From: Nonomuraea aurantiaca
GTDB taxonomy: Bacteria > Actinomycetota > Actinomycetes > Streptosporangiales > Streptosporangiaceae
Direction of reading: 5' to 3'
Assembly (NCBI RefSeq): GCF_020215705.1
Contig: NZ_JAIWNB010000038.1
Location: 19,836-83,835, forward strand
Length of the DNA stretch: 64,000 nt
Below the pieces are notes generated by a model, which saw only the letters and a list, made by a program, of their open reading frames with translations, was not told the DNA's origin and did no database searches. Shown piece by piece: positions 17,280-25,729 of this stretch. Each line of letters opens with the position of its first letter. Position 1 is the stretch's first letter. Position numbers and translations under genes: made by a program.

Positions 17280-17312
17280 GCGCCGCCGCTCGTTCAACGA
17301 AAGCGGCGGCGC
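17280..17312. terminator. Hairpin terminator after the DUF998 gene
   Basis: An 11-bp perfect GC-rich stem (17280-17290 with 17302-17312) with loop CGTTCAACGAA, located between convergent genes. The 17313-17475 stretch holds no gene I can recognise. Confidence 0.75.
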
Positions 17313-17475
17313 TCACCGGTCACTGATGGCGGTTCTGTTGACGGCGCCCTGTTCGTCTGGGCGCTCGTCATGCTCGCCACGCAAACTGACACGCGCAAAA
17401 CTCGTTCCACCCTCACACGCGTCTGTGGCTGGGGCCGTACAGGGCCGAAGCCGACTCCCAGTACGGCGAAGTCGG

Positions 17476-18705
17476 TCAGCTCTCCTCTTCCCGCCGGCTC
17501 CGCGCTCGCAGCCGGCGGGCCGCGCCGTACCAGGCGGGCACCTCGCGCTCGTCGTCGAACCAGCGGGCCACCACGATGTCGGTGGAGGAATGCAACAGGA
17601 TCGAGGCCACGATGGTGACCGCGACCAGCTGGAAGACCTGCTGGGAGGCGGCGATACCCGAGGCGAGCACGATTAGGGCGTAGACCACCGAGGCGAACCC
17701 CTTGGGCCCGAACCACGCCACCGCCGCCTGCTCGCGCACTGTCAAACCGGAGCCGAGGAAGGAGATCCAGATGGCCAGCGGCCGGGCCAGCACCAGCGCC
17801 AGGAGGGCGAACAGCCAGCCTGCCCAGCCGACCGACCCCAGCAGGGGCAGGCTGATGAGTGCGCCGAACACCAGCAGCGCGGCCAGCTTGAACAGCTCCG
17901 CGAGCAGCTCCCCGAAGTGCTCGAACGACGCGCGCTGGCGCTCGCCGAAGGTGGCCACCGTGATCCCGGCCGAGAAGGCCGCCAGGAACAGATTGCCGTG
18001 CGTGGCCTTGCCCAGCGCCAGCACCAGCAGCCCGATCGCCAGCGCGTTGAGCGGCTCGTAGGCGGTGGAGGCCGAGAACCAGCGGGTGCGCTCCAGCGTG
18101 ATCGCCAGCCATGGCACGGCCACCCCGATCACGACGCCCAGCCCGAGCTCCCAACCGAGTTCGCCCAGATGCAGGTCCTGCGATCCGGCGGCGACGGCCA
18201 GGAACACCATCACGAACGGCAAGGCCAGGCCGTCGTTGACGCCGGACTCGACGTTGAGCAGCTGCCGCAGCCGGGGCGGCACCTTGTCGTTACCGACCAG
18301 CGCCGCGGCGAAGACCGGGTCGGTGGGCGCGAGGATCGCGCCGATCAGCAACGACTCGATCCACCCCAGCCCGACCAGGTAGTGCGCACCCACCGCGGTG
18401 ATGGCCAGGGTGAGCGGAAGCCCCCAGCCGAGCGCCCGGCCCGGCAGCCGCCACGCGCTGCGCAGCTCGGCCCAGCCCACCCGCATCCCGTCGGTGAACA
18501 GCACCGCGAACAGTGCCAGCTCCGCCAGCGTCCCCACTAACTCCTCGTCGGGCGCCAGCGACACCACGCCGAGCGCGCCGTCGCCGAGCACGAACCCGGC
18601 CACCAAGAACAGCGCCGCCGTGGACAAGATCGTGCGATGGGCCAGACTGGACAGCAGTACGGCCAGCAACAGCACGCCCGCGAACGCGAGCAGCAGAACA
18701 CCCAT
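17476..18705 (-). CDS. CPA1-family Na+(K+)/H+ antiporter
   Basis: The 409-residue protein has about 12 membrane segments. The cation-binding NVESGVNDGLALPF block, with the Asn-Asp pair of electroneutral CPA1 exchangers, lies at about residues 150-165. It swaps cytoplasmic Na+ or K+ for protons. It is third in a minus-strand operon after a CBS-pair protein and a second ion transporter, all behind leader element copy 4. The regulatory C-terminal tail is short (about 25 residues). Confidence 0.88.
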   Translation of the reverse strand: MGVLLLAFAGVLLLAVLLSSLAHRTILSTAALFLVAGFVLGDGALGVVSLAPDEELVGTLAELALFAVLFTDGMRVGWAELRSAWRLPGRALGWGLPLTLAITAVGAHYLVGLGWIESLLIGAILAPTDPVFAAALVGNDKVPPRLRQLLNVESGVNDGLALPFVMVFLAVAAGSQDLHLGELGWELGLGVVIGVAVPWLAITLERTRWFSASTAYEPLNALAIGLLVLALGKATHGNLFLAAFSAGITVATFGERQRASFEHFGELLAELFKLAALLVFGALISLPLLGSVGWAGWLFALLALVLARPLAIWISFLGSGLTVREQAAVAWFGPKGFASVVYALIVLASGIAASQQVFQLVAVTIVASILLHSSTDIVVARWFDDEREVPAWYGAARRLRARSRREEES

Positions 18706-18767
18706 CAGGCAGCCCTCTCATCCTCGCTCATCAGTCCGCCTTCCAGCGCTCTCGCCGGCAAAGGTGA

Positions 18768-20060
18768 TCACGTCAGGTAGCGCAGCCACAGGTACGGCGT
18801 CACCAGCGCCACGGTGACGACCGTGACGATGAGGCCGTATTTGGTGAACTGCCAGAAGCTGATCGGGTGCCCGTTGCGGGCGGCGATGCCGATCACAACG
18901 ACGTTGGCGGCGGCGCCGACGGCGGTGGCGTTGCCGCCGAGGTCGGCGCCGAAGGCCAGCGCCCACCACAGCACTTGCCCGGGGCCGTGTCCGCCGTTGG
19001 CCTGCACCAGGTCGGCGACGATGGGGCTCATCGTGGCGACGTAGGGGATGTTGTCCACGATCGCCGACAGCCCGGCTGAGGCCCACAGCAGCGCCATCGT
19101 GGTCAGAGCGAGCTGCCCCGAGGTGGCCTCGACGGCGAGCGTGGAGACCTGGCCGATCACGCCGGTCTGCACCAGCGCGCCGACCATGACGAACAGGCCC
19201 ATGAAGAACACCAGGGTGGGCCATTCGACCTCGGCGATGGCCTGCTCGGTGGTCACCTTGGTGGCCGCCACCAACAAGCCCGCCCCGAGGATGGCCACGA
19301 CCGACGGCTCGTAGTGCAACACCGGATGCAGCACGAAGGCCGCCATCACCAGTGCCAGCACCGTCAGGCTCTGCCACAGCAATCTGCGGTCGGCGATCGC
19401 CTCCCGCTCATCCAGCGCCATGACCTCACCGGCCCGGTCCGGATCGTAGACGAACGCCTTACGGAACATGACCCAGCACAGACCAAGAAACACGACCATC
19501 AACACGATGATCATCGGCGCCATGTGGACGAGGAAGTCGTTGAAGCTCAGCCCGCCCCGGCTGGCGATGATGATGTTCGGCGGGTCGCCCACCAGGGTGG
19601 CCGCGCCGCCGATGTTGGAGGCCATCGCCTCGGCGATCAGGAACGGCACGACCGGCAGCGCCAGCCGTTCACACACCAGGAACGTGACCGGCGCGATCAG
19701 CAGCACCGTGGTGACGTTGTCCAGCAGCGCCGAGGCCAGCGCGGTGATGACGACCAGCAACACCATCAGCCGGTACGGCCGGCCGCGAGCGCGTTTGGCC
19801 GCCCAGATGGCCAGATACTCGAACACGCCGGTCTGCTTCAGCACACCGACGATCACCATCATGCCCAGCAGCAAGAAGATGACGTTCCAGTCGACGCCGC
19901 TCTTCTCGGAGAAGAACGCGGCACGGGCGTCGGTGGCGTGAATGGCCAGCATGATCCCGGCGCCGCCCAGTGCGGCGGCCACCCGGTGGATCTTTTCGGA
20001 GGCGATCAGCGCGTAGGCGCCGAGGAAGACCGCGACCGACAACCAAGCCAGAGCCGTCAT
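18768..20060 (-). CDS. SLC13/ArsB-NhaD-type ion transporter
   Basis: The 430-residue membrane protein has 11-13 predicted helices and two repeated hairpin regions: LLDNVTTVLLIAPV with GGAATLVGDPPNIIIAS in the first half, and IVDNIPYVATMSPI with GGNATAVGAAANVVV in the second. These are the signature of the ion-transporter superfamily that includes ArsB, NhaD and the P protein. Antiport of Na+ for H+ or efflux of oxyanions are both possible. It starts inside the stop of the CBS gene (ATGA overlap), so CBS protein and transporter are coupled. Confidence 0.86.
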   Translation of the reverse strand: MTALAWLSVAVFLGAYALIASEKIHRVAAALGGAGIMLAIHATDARAAFFSEKSGVDWNVIFLLLGMMVIVGVLKQTGVFEYLAIWAAKRARGRPYRLMVLLVVITALASALLDNVTTVLLIAPVTFLVCERLALPVVPFLIAEAMASNIGGAATLVGDPPNIIIASRGGLSFNDFLVHMAPMIIVLMVVFLGLCWVMFRKAFVYDPDRAGEVMALDEREAIADRRLLWQSLTVLALVMAAFVLHPVLHYEPSVVAILGAGLLVAATKVTTEQAIAEVEWPTLVFFMGLFVMVGALVQTGVIGQVSTLAVEATSGQLALTTMALLWASAGLSAIVDNIPYVATMSPIVADLVQANGGHGPGQVLWWALAFGADLGGNATAVGAAANVVVIGIAARNGHPISFWQFTKYGLIVTVVTVALVTPYLWLRYLT

Positions 20061-20500
20061 GAGGGCACCACCCGGTCCATCAGCGCCTGCAGGGTGACCG
20101 CACCCAGCAGGCGACCCCCCTCCACCACTGCCACCAGAGGCGTACGCGTGCGCGCCATCAGCGCCGCCAACTCCAGCACGGTGGCATCCGGGTCGGTGAC
20201 CGGCAGCTCACGCGGCCTGGGCGGCAGCGCCTGACGCACCGTCCGACCGACCAGCGACGACAGGAACGCATCAGCGTGTTTCTCATCCACCACCCGGGCC
20301 AACGCCGGATCGTCCTGACAATAGCGAGGCACGGCCAACGCCAGGACCTGGGTGCCCGCCAGGATGCTGACGGGCAGCCCGGCATCATCGACCACGATCA
20401 GACCGGGCAGATCCTGCTCGGCCAGCAGCCGGGCGGCCTCGATCACCGGAGCGTCAGCGGTGACGGTGGGGAAGGCGGCGAGCAGGTCACGAGCGCGCAT
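20057..20500 (-). CDS. CBS-pair protein, transporter partner (copy 1)
   Basis: The 147-residue protein is a CBS pair (about 1-60 and 85-145) starting MRARDLLAAFPTV. The motifs DLPGLIVVDDAG and TPLVAVVEGGRLLGAVTLQALMDR mark the two domains. The start at 20500 is preferred because the leader element ends 30 bases upstream and the AAAGG ribosome site lies 8 bases away; a longer frame would overlap both. It is first in the operon with two ion transporters and probably senses a nucleotide and adjusts transport. A copy about 75% identical and of the same length is at 24320-24763. Confidence 0.87.
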   Translation of the reverse strand: MRARDLLAAFPTVTADAPVIEAARLLAEQDLPGLIVVDDAGLPVSILAGTQVLALAVPRYCQDDPALARVVDEKHADAFLSSLVGRTVRQALPPRPRELPVTDPDATVLELAALMARTRTPLVAVVEGGRLLGAVTLQALMDRVVPS

Positions 20501-20530
20501 GGCGAGCCTTTCAAGATCGGCAATGAGACT

Positions 20531-20549
20531 GCCGACCAGACTTCCCGGC
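20531..20549 (-). promoter_or_regulatory. Leader element (copy 4), exact consensus on the minus strand
   Basis: GCCGGGAAGTCTGGTCGGC read on the minus strand, 30 bases before the CBS start at 20500 and directly after the putative -10. Confidence 0.75.
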
Positions 20550-20552
20550 TCA

Positions 20553-20581
20553 CCTGCAAGAAGGCTATCAAGGAGCGTCAA
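20553..20581 (-). promoter_or_regulatory. Putative promoter for the CBS-antiporter operon
   Basis: TTGACG (20576-20581) and TGCAGG (20553-20558) are 17 bases apart and align with TTGACC and TACAGG in front of the paralogous CBS gene at 24817-24845. The predicted transcription start falls at or inside the leader element, so the mRNA would begin with it. Confidence 0.55.
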
Positions 20582-20605
20582 GATCGGGGACAGCGGACGC
20601 GTGCC

Positions 20606-20690
20606 GGTCATCGAGGTGTCGAATCTAACCGAGCGCTACCACGACGTGCTCGCGCCGAACATGGCCTGCATCACCGCGAGAGTGGACAGG
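20606..20690 (+). pseudogene. ABC transporter ATPase, first residues only
   Basis: Plus strand encodes VIEVSNLTERYHDVLA, the usual start of an ABC exporter ATPase, then loses similarity before Walker A. The stretch from 20700 to 21130 contains no gene I can support. Confidence 0.4.
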
Positions 20691-21155
20691 CCCCGCGTCG
20701 CCGAGCTCCGGTGCGATGCCCACCGCCGGGCGCGACGGCGTAAGCGGACAACGCGGCCCTGTGCACGGTTCCCGCACGGCGTGGGTGCACACGAGTCCGT
20801 GCGCCGACACCTACTGCGGTGAAGACCCGGTGCCGACCTTCACGTCGGGCGTCCCTACGGGTCCCTGCGGTCACCTGCTTCATCCAGCCCTAACGCGCGC
20901 ACCGAAGTCAGCCTGCCGATCTCAGTCAGCAACGCGTCCAACCCGGCGAGCCCTGAGCCGGCCTTCAACGTGGCCGACTATCCGGCCTTGCCCACCGCTC
21001 CTCATCGGCTCCGCTCGCCGGTCGCGTGCAGCCTGGGCTCGCCGTCGCGTCCATACGCAGAAGCTTCGTCGAGAACCCGCATGGACGGCCGCACCGCGCC
21101 TACTGAGGTGTGTCTGGTGTGGAGGGTTCGGTGCTGCTAACGTCGATTGCGGAGC

Positions 21156-21174
21156 GCCGGGAAGTCTGGTCGGC
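21156..21174 (+). promoter_or_regulatory. Leader element (copy 3), exact consensus
   Basis: GCCGGGAAGTCTGGTCGGC, 34 bases before the ABC ATPase start. The upstream GCTAACGTCG (21136-21145) resembles GCTAACATCG upstream of copy 1, so a longer shared promoter is likely. Confidence 0.75.
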
Positions 21175-21208
21175 AACGTCATATCGGACCGGCTTCAGGG
21201 AGGCGCCC

Positions 21209-22102
21209 ATGTCGGGCAATCCTGCCATTCTCATCAGCGGGCTGACCAAGACCTTCGGGCGCGTGCGTGCCCTGGACGGACTCGATCTCACCGTGGAAGC
21301 GGGCGAGGTCCACGGCTTCCTCGGCCCGAACGGTGCGGGCAAGACCACCACTCTGCGCATCCTGCTCGGCCTGCTGCGGGCCGGCTCCGGCCACGCCGAA
21401 CTCCTCGGTGGCCACCCATGGCGCGACGCGGTCGAGCTGCACCGGCGCCTGGCCTACGTACCCGGCGACGTCGTGCTCTGGCCGACGCTGTCCGGCGGCG
21501 AGGCCATCGACCTGCTCGGGCGCCTACGCGGCGGGCTCGACCAGCGGCGCAAGAAGGCGCTGCTGGAGCTCTTCGACCTCGACCCGACCAAGAAGGGCCG
21601 CGCCTACTCCAAGGGCAACCGGCAGAAGGTGGCCCTCGTCGCGGCCCTGGCCTCCGACGTGGAACTGCTGCTTCTGGACGAGCCGACCGCCGGGCTCGAC
21701 CCGCTGATGGAGGCCGCCTTCCGCGAGTGCGTCACCGAGGAGCGCGGCAACGGTCGCACGGTGCTGCTGTCCAGCCACATCTTGTCCGAGGTCGAGGCGC
21801 TGTGCGACCGGGTCACCATCGTCCGCGACGGCCGAGCCGTCGAGAGCGGCACCCTGGCGCAGTTACGTCACCTGACCCGTAGCTCCATCACCGCCGAGCT
21901 CGACCGGATCCCCGACGGCCTGGCCGAGCTGGCGGGCGTGCACGAGCTGGCCATCAGCGGCTCCCGGGTGCGCTTCGAGGTCGAGGCCGACCGGCTCGGC
22001 GGCGCGCTGCGACTGCTGACCGACGCGGGCGTACGTGGCCTGACCTGCCAGCCGCCCACCCTGGAAGAGCTGTTCCTGCGGCACTATCAGAGCGCGTCAT
22101 GA
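21209..22102 (+). CDS. ABC exporter ATP-binding protein
   Basis: The 297-residue protein has Walker A (GPNGAGKTT, about 40), Walker B (LLLLDEPTAGLDP, about 155) and the H-loop (LLSSHIL). The signature region reads SKGNRQKV in place of LSGGQ, the variant common in actinomycete DrrA-like or tetronasin-type exporters. The start follows GGGAGG. With the overlapping permease it forms a complete exporter, probably for a hydrophobic drug or lipid. Confidence 0.88.
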   Translation: MSGNPAILISGLTKTFGRVRALDGLDLTVEAGEVHGFLGPNGAGKTTTLRILLGLLRAGSGHAELLGGHPWRDAVELHRRLAYVPGDVVLWPTLSGGEAIDLLGRLRGGLDQRRKKALLELFDLDPTKKGRAYSKGNRQKVALVAALASDVELLLLDEPTAGLDPLMEAAFRECVTEERGNGRTVLLSSHILSEVEALCDRVTIVRDGRAVESGTLAQLRHLTRSSITAELDRIPDGLAELAGVHELAISGSRVRFEVEADRLGGALRLLTDAGVRGLTCQPPTLEELFLRHYQSAS

Positions 22103-23688
22103 CGGGCACGTTCGCGCTGGTACGGCTGGCGTTGCGCCGTGACCGCCTCCTCCTGCCGGTCTGGATCATGGTGATCACGGGTGCCATCGCGGGCACCGCC
22201 TCGGCGATCGGCGAGCTCTACCCCGGCATGGAACAACGCCTCGCCCTGGGCGTCACCATCGGCTCGACCCCCGCGCTGCAGGCGCTCACCGGCCCGGTCT
22301 TCGACGCGACGTCGGTAGGCGGTCTGACCGCCTGGCGAGCGACCACCCTGGCCACCGCCCTGGCCGGCTTGATGAGCATCATGGTGGTCACCAGGCACAC
22401 CCGCGCGGAGGAGGAAACCGGCCGCGCCGAGCTGATCGGGGCCTGTGCGGTCGGCCGCCACGCGATCCCGGCAGCCGCGGTGATCGTGGCGGGTGGCGCC
22501 AACCTCCTCATCGCGCTCCTCCTCACCGTGGCTCTGACCGGCCAAGGACTTCCCGGCTCCGGCGCGCTCGCTTCCGGGCTCGCGGTGGGCGGCACCGGGT
22601 GGGTGTTCACCGGCATCGCCGTGGTGGCCGCGCAGGTGACCGAGCACGCCCGCACCGCCAACGGGCTGGCCATCTCGGTACTCGGCCTGGCCTACCTGCT
22701 GCGGGCTTCAGGTGACGCCGCTGGTGTCGAGACACTGTCGTGGCTGTCGCCCTTGGGCTGGGCTCAGGGGGTGCGAGCCTTCGCCGGCGAACGCTGGTGG
22801 GTCGTCGGACCGTTAGCGCTGACCGGACTCATCCTGGTCGGACTAGCCGCGCTGCTGGCCAGGCGGCGAGATGTGGGCACTGGACTGCTGCCGCCCCGGC
22901 TGGGCCCATCGGATGCGGCCCCGAACCTGGCCAGTGCGCTGGCGCTGGCATGGCGGTTGCAGCGGGGCGGGCTACTGGGCTGGATGATCGGCTTCGCGAT
23001 CGGCGGGGCCATGCTCGGCTCGCTGGCCCAAAGCGTGGGCGACATCGTCAACGACAACCCTCAGCTCGCTGCGATCCTGGAGCGGATAGGCGGCGCGGGG
23101 GCGCTCGTGGACACCTTCCTGGCCGCCGTGATGGGGCTGCTCGGCCTGGCCGTGGGCGGTTTCGCCGTACAGGCCACACTGCGGTTGCAGGGGGAAGAGG
23201 CCGGCGTCCGCGCCGAGCCCGTACTGGCGGCGGCCGTGCCACGCTGGCGGTGGACGCTCAGCCACCTGGTCATCGCTCTGGGCGGCACCGCGATCGTCAT
23301 CACGGCGGGCGGCCTGACGGCCGGGCTGGCGCACGGCGTGCGAACAGGCGAGGTTGGCGAGCAGGTCATCCGGCTGCTGGGTGCGGCCTGGGTACAGGTG
23401 CCCGCGGCGTGGGTGTCGGCCGGGATCGCGATGCTGTTGTTCGGCCTGCTGCCCCGGCTGACCGCCCTGGCCTGGGCGGCTCTGGTGGCCTTCGCTCTGC
23501 TCGGCCAGCTCGGCGAGCTGCTCCAGCTCGATGACTGGATAAGGAGCCTGTCGCCCTTCGCCCACCTGCCCCAGGCGCCCGGTGGCGAGGTGAGCGCCAC
23601 GCCGCTGCTCTGGTTGACCGCCATCGCGATGGCGCTCGCACTGGCCGGTGTCGCCGCGTTCCAGCGGCGTGACCTGGCTGGCAACTGA
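22099..23688 (+). CDS. ABC exporter permease (tetronasin-type, two fused halves)
   Basis: The 529-residue membrane protein has about 12 helices in two six-helix halves, the length and layout of TnrB3-type drug-exporter permeases. Its ATG overlaps the ATPase stop (ATGA), so expression is coupled. Substrate unknown. Confidence 0.85.
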   Translation: MTGTFALVRLALRRDRLLLPVWIMVITGAIAGTASAIGELYPGMEQRLALGVTIGSTPALQALTGPVFDATSVGGLTAWRATTLATALAGLMSIMVVTRHTRAEEETGRAELIGACAVGRHAIPAAAVIVAGGANLLIALLLTVALTGQGLPGSGALASGLAVGGTGWVFTGIAVVAAQVTEHARTANGLAISVLGLAYLLRASGDAAGVETLSWLSPLGWAQGVRAFAGERWWVVGPLALTGLILVGLAALLARRRDVGTGLLPPRLGPSDAAPNLASALALAWRLQRGGLLGWMIGFAIGGAMLGSLAQSVGDIVNDNPQLAAILERIGGAGALVDTFLAAVMGLLGLAVGGFAVQATLRLQGEEAGVRAEPVLAAAVPRWRWTLSHLVIALGGTAIVITAGGLTAGLAHGVRTGEVGEQVIRLLGAAWVQVPAAWVSAGIAMLLFGLLPRLTALAWAALVAFALLGQLGELLQLDDWIRSLSPFAHLPQAPGGEVSATPLLWLTAIAMALALAGVAAFQRRDLAGN

Positions 23689-23756
23689 CTTGTTGGGAGC
23701 TGTCCTGGGGTGAACACCCGTCCCACCATGATCGGTGCTTGACACCGTGGCTGGCC

Positions 23757-24050
23757 GGGTCCCCTTCATCAGGCTCGTCGCCGCCGCGCTGGGAGCGTTC
23801 AGCGAAGCCATCGGCCATGCTCTACCGGCGACCCGCCCCAACTAGATCATCGGCATCCACACACTCTGGGCGCTGGCTGAAGAACGTTCCTGGACGCGGA
23901 CCCATCGGCTGGGCGGGCGAATGTTCATGACCGTCGGCGCGGTCCTGGTTGTGGTGCCCTTCGTTGTCCAGGTGGCTGCGCTGCTGCCGCTCGTGCTGAT
24001 CGGCATCCTGAGGTCGGGGATCACCACGGTCGTCTACTCTTGGAGGACCC
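23757..24050 (+). pseudogene. SdpI-like membrane protein C-terminal remnant
   Basis: After an in-frame stop the plus strand reads IIGIHTLWALAEERSWTRTH then RLGGRMFMTVGAVLVVVPFV, like the last helices of SdpI-family proteins. No start or N-terminal part exists, and the ATG of the next gene follows within a few bases. Confidence 0.45.
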
Positions 24051-24053
24051 GCG

Positions 24054-24326
24054 ATGCTGACTCTCGCGCTGCTTAGCCTGCTCGGCCTGGCCGTGCTCGC
24101 GCTGGCAGCCGACCAGTTGGTCCTCGGCTCGGGTCGGCCGGCCGAGCGGCTCGGGGTTCAGCCGGTCGTGGTCGGCGTGGTGGTGATCGGGTTCGGGACC
24201 AGCGCGCCCGAGCTGGTCGTCGCGGGTACGGCGAGCGTGCATGGGCAGGTCGAGCTCGCTGCGGGCAGCCTGGTCGGATCCAACATCCTTGGCGATCAGC
24301 CCGTACGCGCCGAGCATGCTCACTGA
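24054..24326 (+). pseudogene. CaCA-family cation/Ca2+ exchanger, N-terminal quarter only
   Basis: A 90-residue frame with a good GGAGG ribosome site encodes the first helices and the alpha-1 motif of a Na+/Ca2+ exchanger (GFGTSAPELVVAG, then GSLVGSNILG). Full members are about 320 residues. The frame ends by running into the convergent CBS gene, whose stop it overlaps. It is either a decayed transporter or a rearrangement product next to a duplicated CBS gene. Confidence 0.65.
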
Positions 24327-24763
24327 GCGAACAGTCTGTCCAGCAGCGCCTGCAGGGTGACCGCGCCCAGCAAACGTTTCCCGCTGACCACCGCCACCAA
24401 CGGACTGTGCGTTCGGGCCATCAATGCGGCCAGTTCCAACGCGGTGGCCTCGGGATCAGTGACCGGCAGCTCGCGCGCATGGGCGGGCAAGGCGTCGCGC
24501 ACGCGCCAGCCTGCCAGCGAGGCGAGGAAGGCATCGGCGTGCGCCTCGTCCACCACACGCGCCAGTGCCGGATCATCTTGGCAATAGCCGGGCACGGCCA
24601 AGCGCAGCACCTGGGTGCCAGGCAGGATGCTGGACGGCAGCCCGCGCTCGTCCACGACGATCAGACCGGGCAGGTCCTGATCGGCCAGCAGCCGGGCCGC
24701 GTCGGTCACCGCGGTGTCGAGAGTAACTGTGGGGAAGGCGGTGAGCAGATCTCGAGCACGCAT
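24320..24763 (-). CDS. CBS-pair protein, transporter partner (copy 2)
   Basis: The 147-residue protein is about 75% identical to the CBS-pair protein at 20057-20500 and begins MRARDLLTAFPTV. The start at 24763 is set by the leader element ending 31 bases upstream and by AAAGG just before the ATG. Promoter, element and coding sequence are all duplicated, but the downstream transporter operon is not; a broken exchanger lies there on the other strand. It may act on the antiporters of the first copy. Confidence 0.86.
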   Translation of the reverse strand: MRARDLLTAFPTVTLDTAVTDAARLLADQDLPGLIVVDERGLPSSILPGTQVLRLAVPGYCQDDPALARVVDEAHADAFLASLAGWRVRDALPAHARELPVTDPEATALELAALMARTHSPLVAVVSGKRLLGAVTLQALLDRLFAQ

Positions 24764-24794
24764 GGTGGGCACCTTTCGCGATCGACGAATGACT

Positions 24795-24813
24795 GCCGAC
24801 CAGACTTCCCGGC
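24795..24813 (-). promoter_or_regulatory. Leader element (copy 5), exact consensus on the minus strand
   Basis: GCCGGGAAGTCTGGTCGGC on the minus strand, 31 bases before the CBS start codon. Confidence 0.75.
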
Positions 24814-24816
24814 ACA

Positions 24817-24845
24817 CCTGTAGAGAACCTATCAATGAGGGTCAA
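24817..24845 (-). promoter_or_regulatory. Putative promoter for CBS copy 2
   Basis: TTGACC (24840-24845) and TACAGG (24817-24822) with a 17-base spacer; the transcript would start at the leader element. Confidence 0.58.
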
Positions 24846-24874
24846 GGTCGGACACAGTGGATGCGGGCCGTTCG

Positions 24875-25144
24875 TCAAGCTGAGGAAGTCCAGGCTGCCG
24901 GAGCTGTACCCGATGGTCCCAGGTGCGTCGCCGAAGTAGCAGGCGCGAGATCAGCTCGCCCGGCTTGGACCACTCGTGCGTCGGGGCCGGGAAAGACGAG
25001 GGTCTCGCGTTCGGTGTCCAGCCAGCGGACCAGGTAGGGCGGTGAGCCGTCCGGGTGGTCCACCTGCATGATGAATCCTTCATGGCGCGTGCTGGTGCCA
25101 CGTGTGGCCTCCACGATCAGTCGATCACCCACTGCCGCCTTCAT
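24875..25144 (-). CDS. DUF1918 protein
   Basis: The 89-residue protein starts MKAAVGDRLIVEA and has the family pattern HEGFIMQVDHPDGSPPYLVRW and VFPGPDA. DUF1918 is a small SH3-like domain of unknown function; M. tuberculosis Rv0569, a DosR regulon member, belongs to it. The last 25 residues go beyond the domain and may be out of register. GAGGAG lies before the ATG and a DevR-type box is 100 bases upstream. Confidence 0.8.
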   Translation of the reverse strand: MKAAVGDRLIVEATRGTSTRHEGFIMQVDHPDGSPPYLVRWLDTERETLVFPGPDARVVQAGRADLAPATSATHLGPSGTAPAAWTSSA

Positions 25145-25244
25145 GGCGATCTCCTCTTCTCCGGGTACTAAGCGGTGGTATTTACCCGCTTTCACCCTGC
25201 AGGGTTCGGTCGGTATCCAGCAGGGCCGGAGGTCTCCTCGGCGG

Positions 25245-25258
25245 GGGACCTTCGGCCC
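25245..25258. promoter_or_regulatory. DevR-type box, GGGACCTTCGGCCC
   Basis: Close match to the local consensus, 100 bases upstream of the DUF1918 start. A weaker half-site GGGCCGGAGGTC is at 25223-25234. Confidence 0.68.
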
Positions 25259-25380
25259 TCAGAAGTCCGGTCTGAGGTGCCGGTCGAACAAAGGCACGGG
25301 TGGAACCGAAGCTTGTGCCCAGGCCGCCACAGCGCGCTGCCTGCACGTATATGGGCGCACCTGCCCGATCTCGACGTTCG

Positions 25381-25569
25381 TCAGGCGGTGTGCAGATCGA
25401 GCATGAAGGCCGCGGCCAGTGCAGGTGCGCATGGCCATGCGGCGGCACAGGAGAGACAGGCGTGCCCCGAATCCGCGCGGTGCACATCCAGCGCATCGGC
25501 CGCTCTCGCGAAGTACGTCTCGATCAGCGGGTCATTTTCGGTGCGCATTACACCCAAGAAAGCCGACAT
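25381..25569 (-). CDS. Small conserved protein with H-x-C-x2-C-x3-WPC motif (copy 2)
   Basis: The 62-residue paralogue of the protein at 1381-1569 shares its length, the Cys-rich centre (GHACLSCAAAWPCAP) and the terminal LDLHTA. The start is the ATG after AGGGTGAT. The palindrome TGACCTAAGTCA is 94 bases upstream. Function unknown; metal or redox chemistry is suggested only by the cysteines. Confidence 0.7.
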   Translation of the reverse strand: MSAFLGVMRTENDPLIETYFARAADALDVHRADSGHACLSCAAAWPCAPALAAAFMLDLHTA

Positions 25570-25662
25570 TTCGATCACCCTTGTCCGCTCAGGATTTCGT
25601 GGTGACCTCACCCTCTCTCCGATCTTCTTCGCACGCCCGGGGGCGAACGTCCTGGAGTGGTG

Positions 25663-25674
25663 TGACCTAAGTCA
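25663..25674. promoter_or_regulatory. TGAC-CTAA-GTCA palindrome upstream of small Cys protein copy 2
   Basis: Identical to 1662-1673 including flanking CC, at the same distance from the start codon. Confidence 0.62.
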
Positions 25675-25729
25675 CCATGGCAGGCTGGATCCGCGTACCG
25701 CAATCGCCGGGCGCGACCGGCGCGAACTC

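Noticed and set aside
1381..25569. Exact 24000-base offset between the two small Cys protein genes
   Set aside because: The equal last digits are a coincidence of coordinates; the intervening sequence shows no 24-kb repeat.
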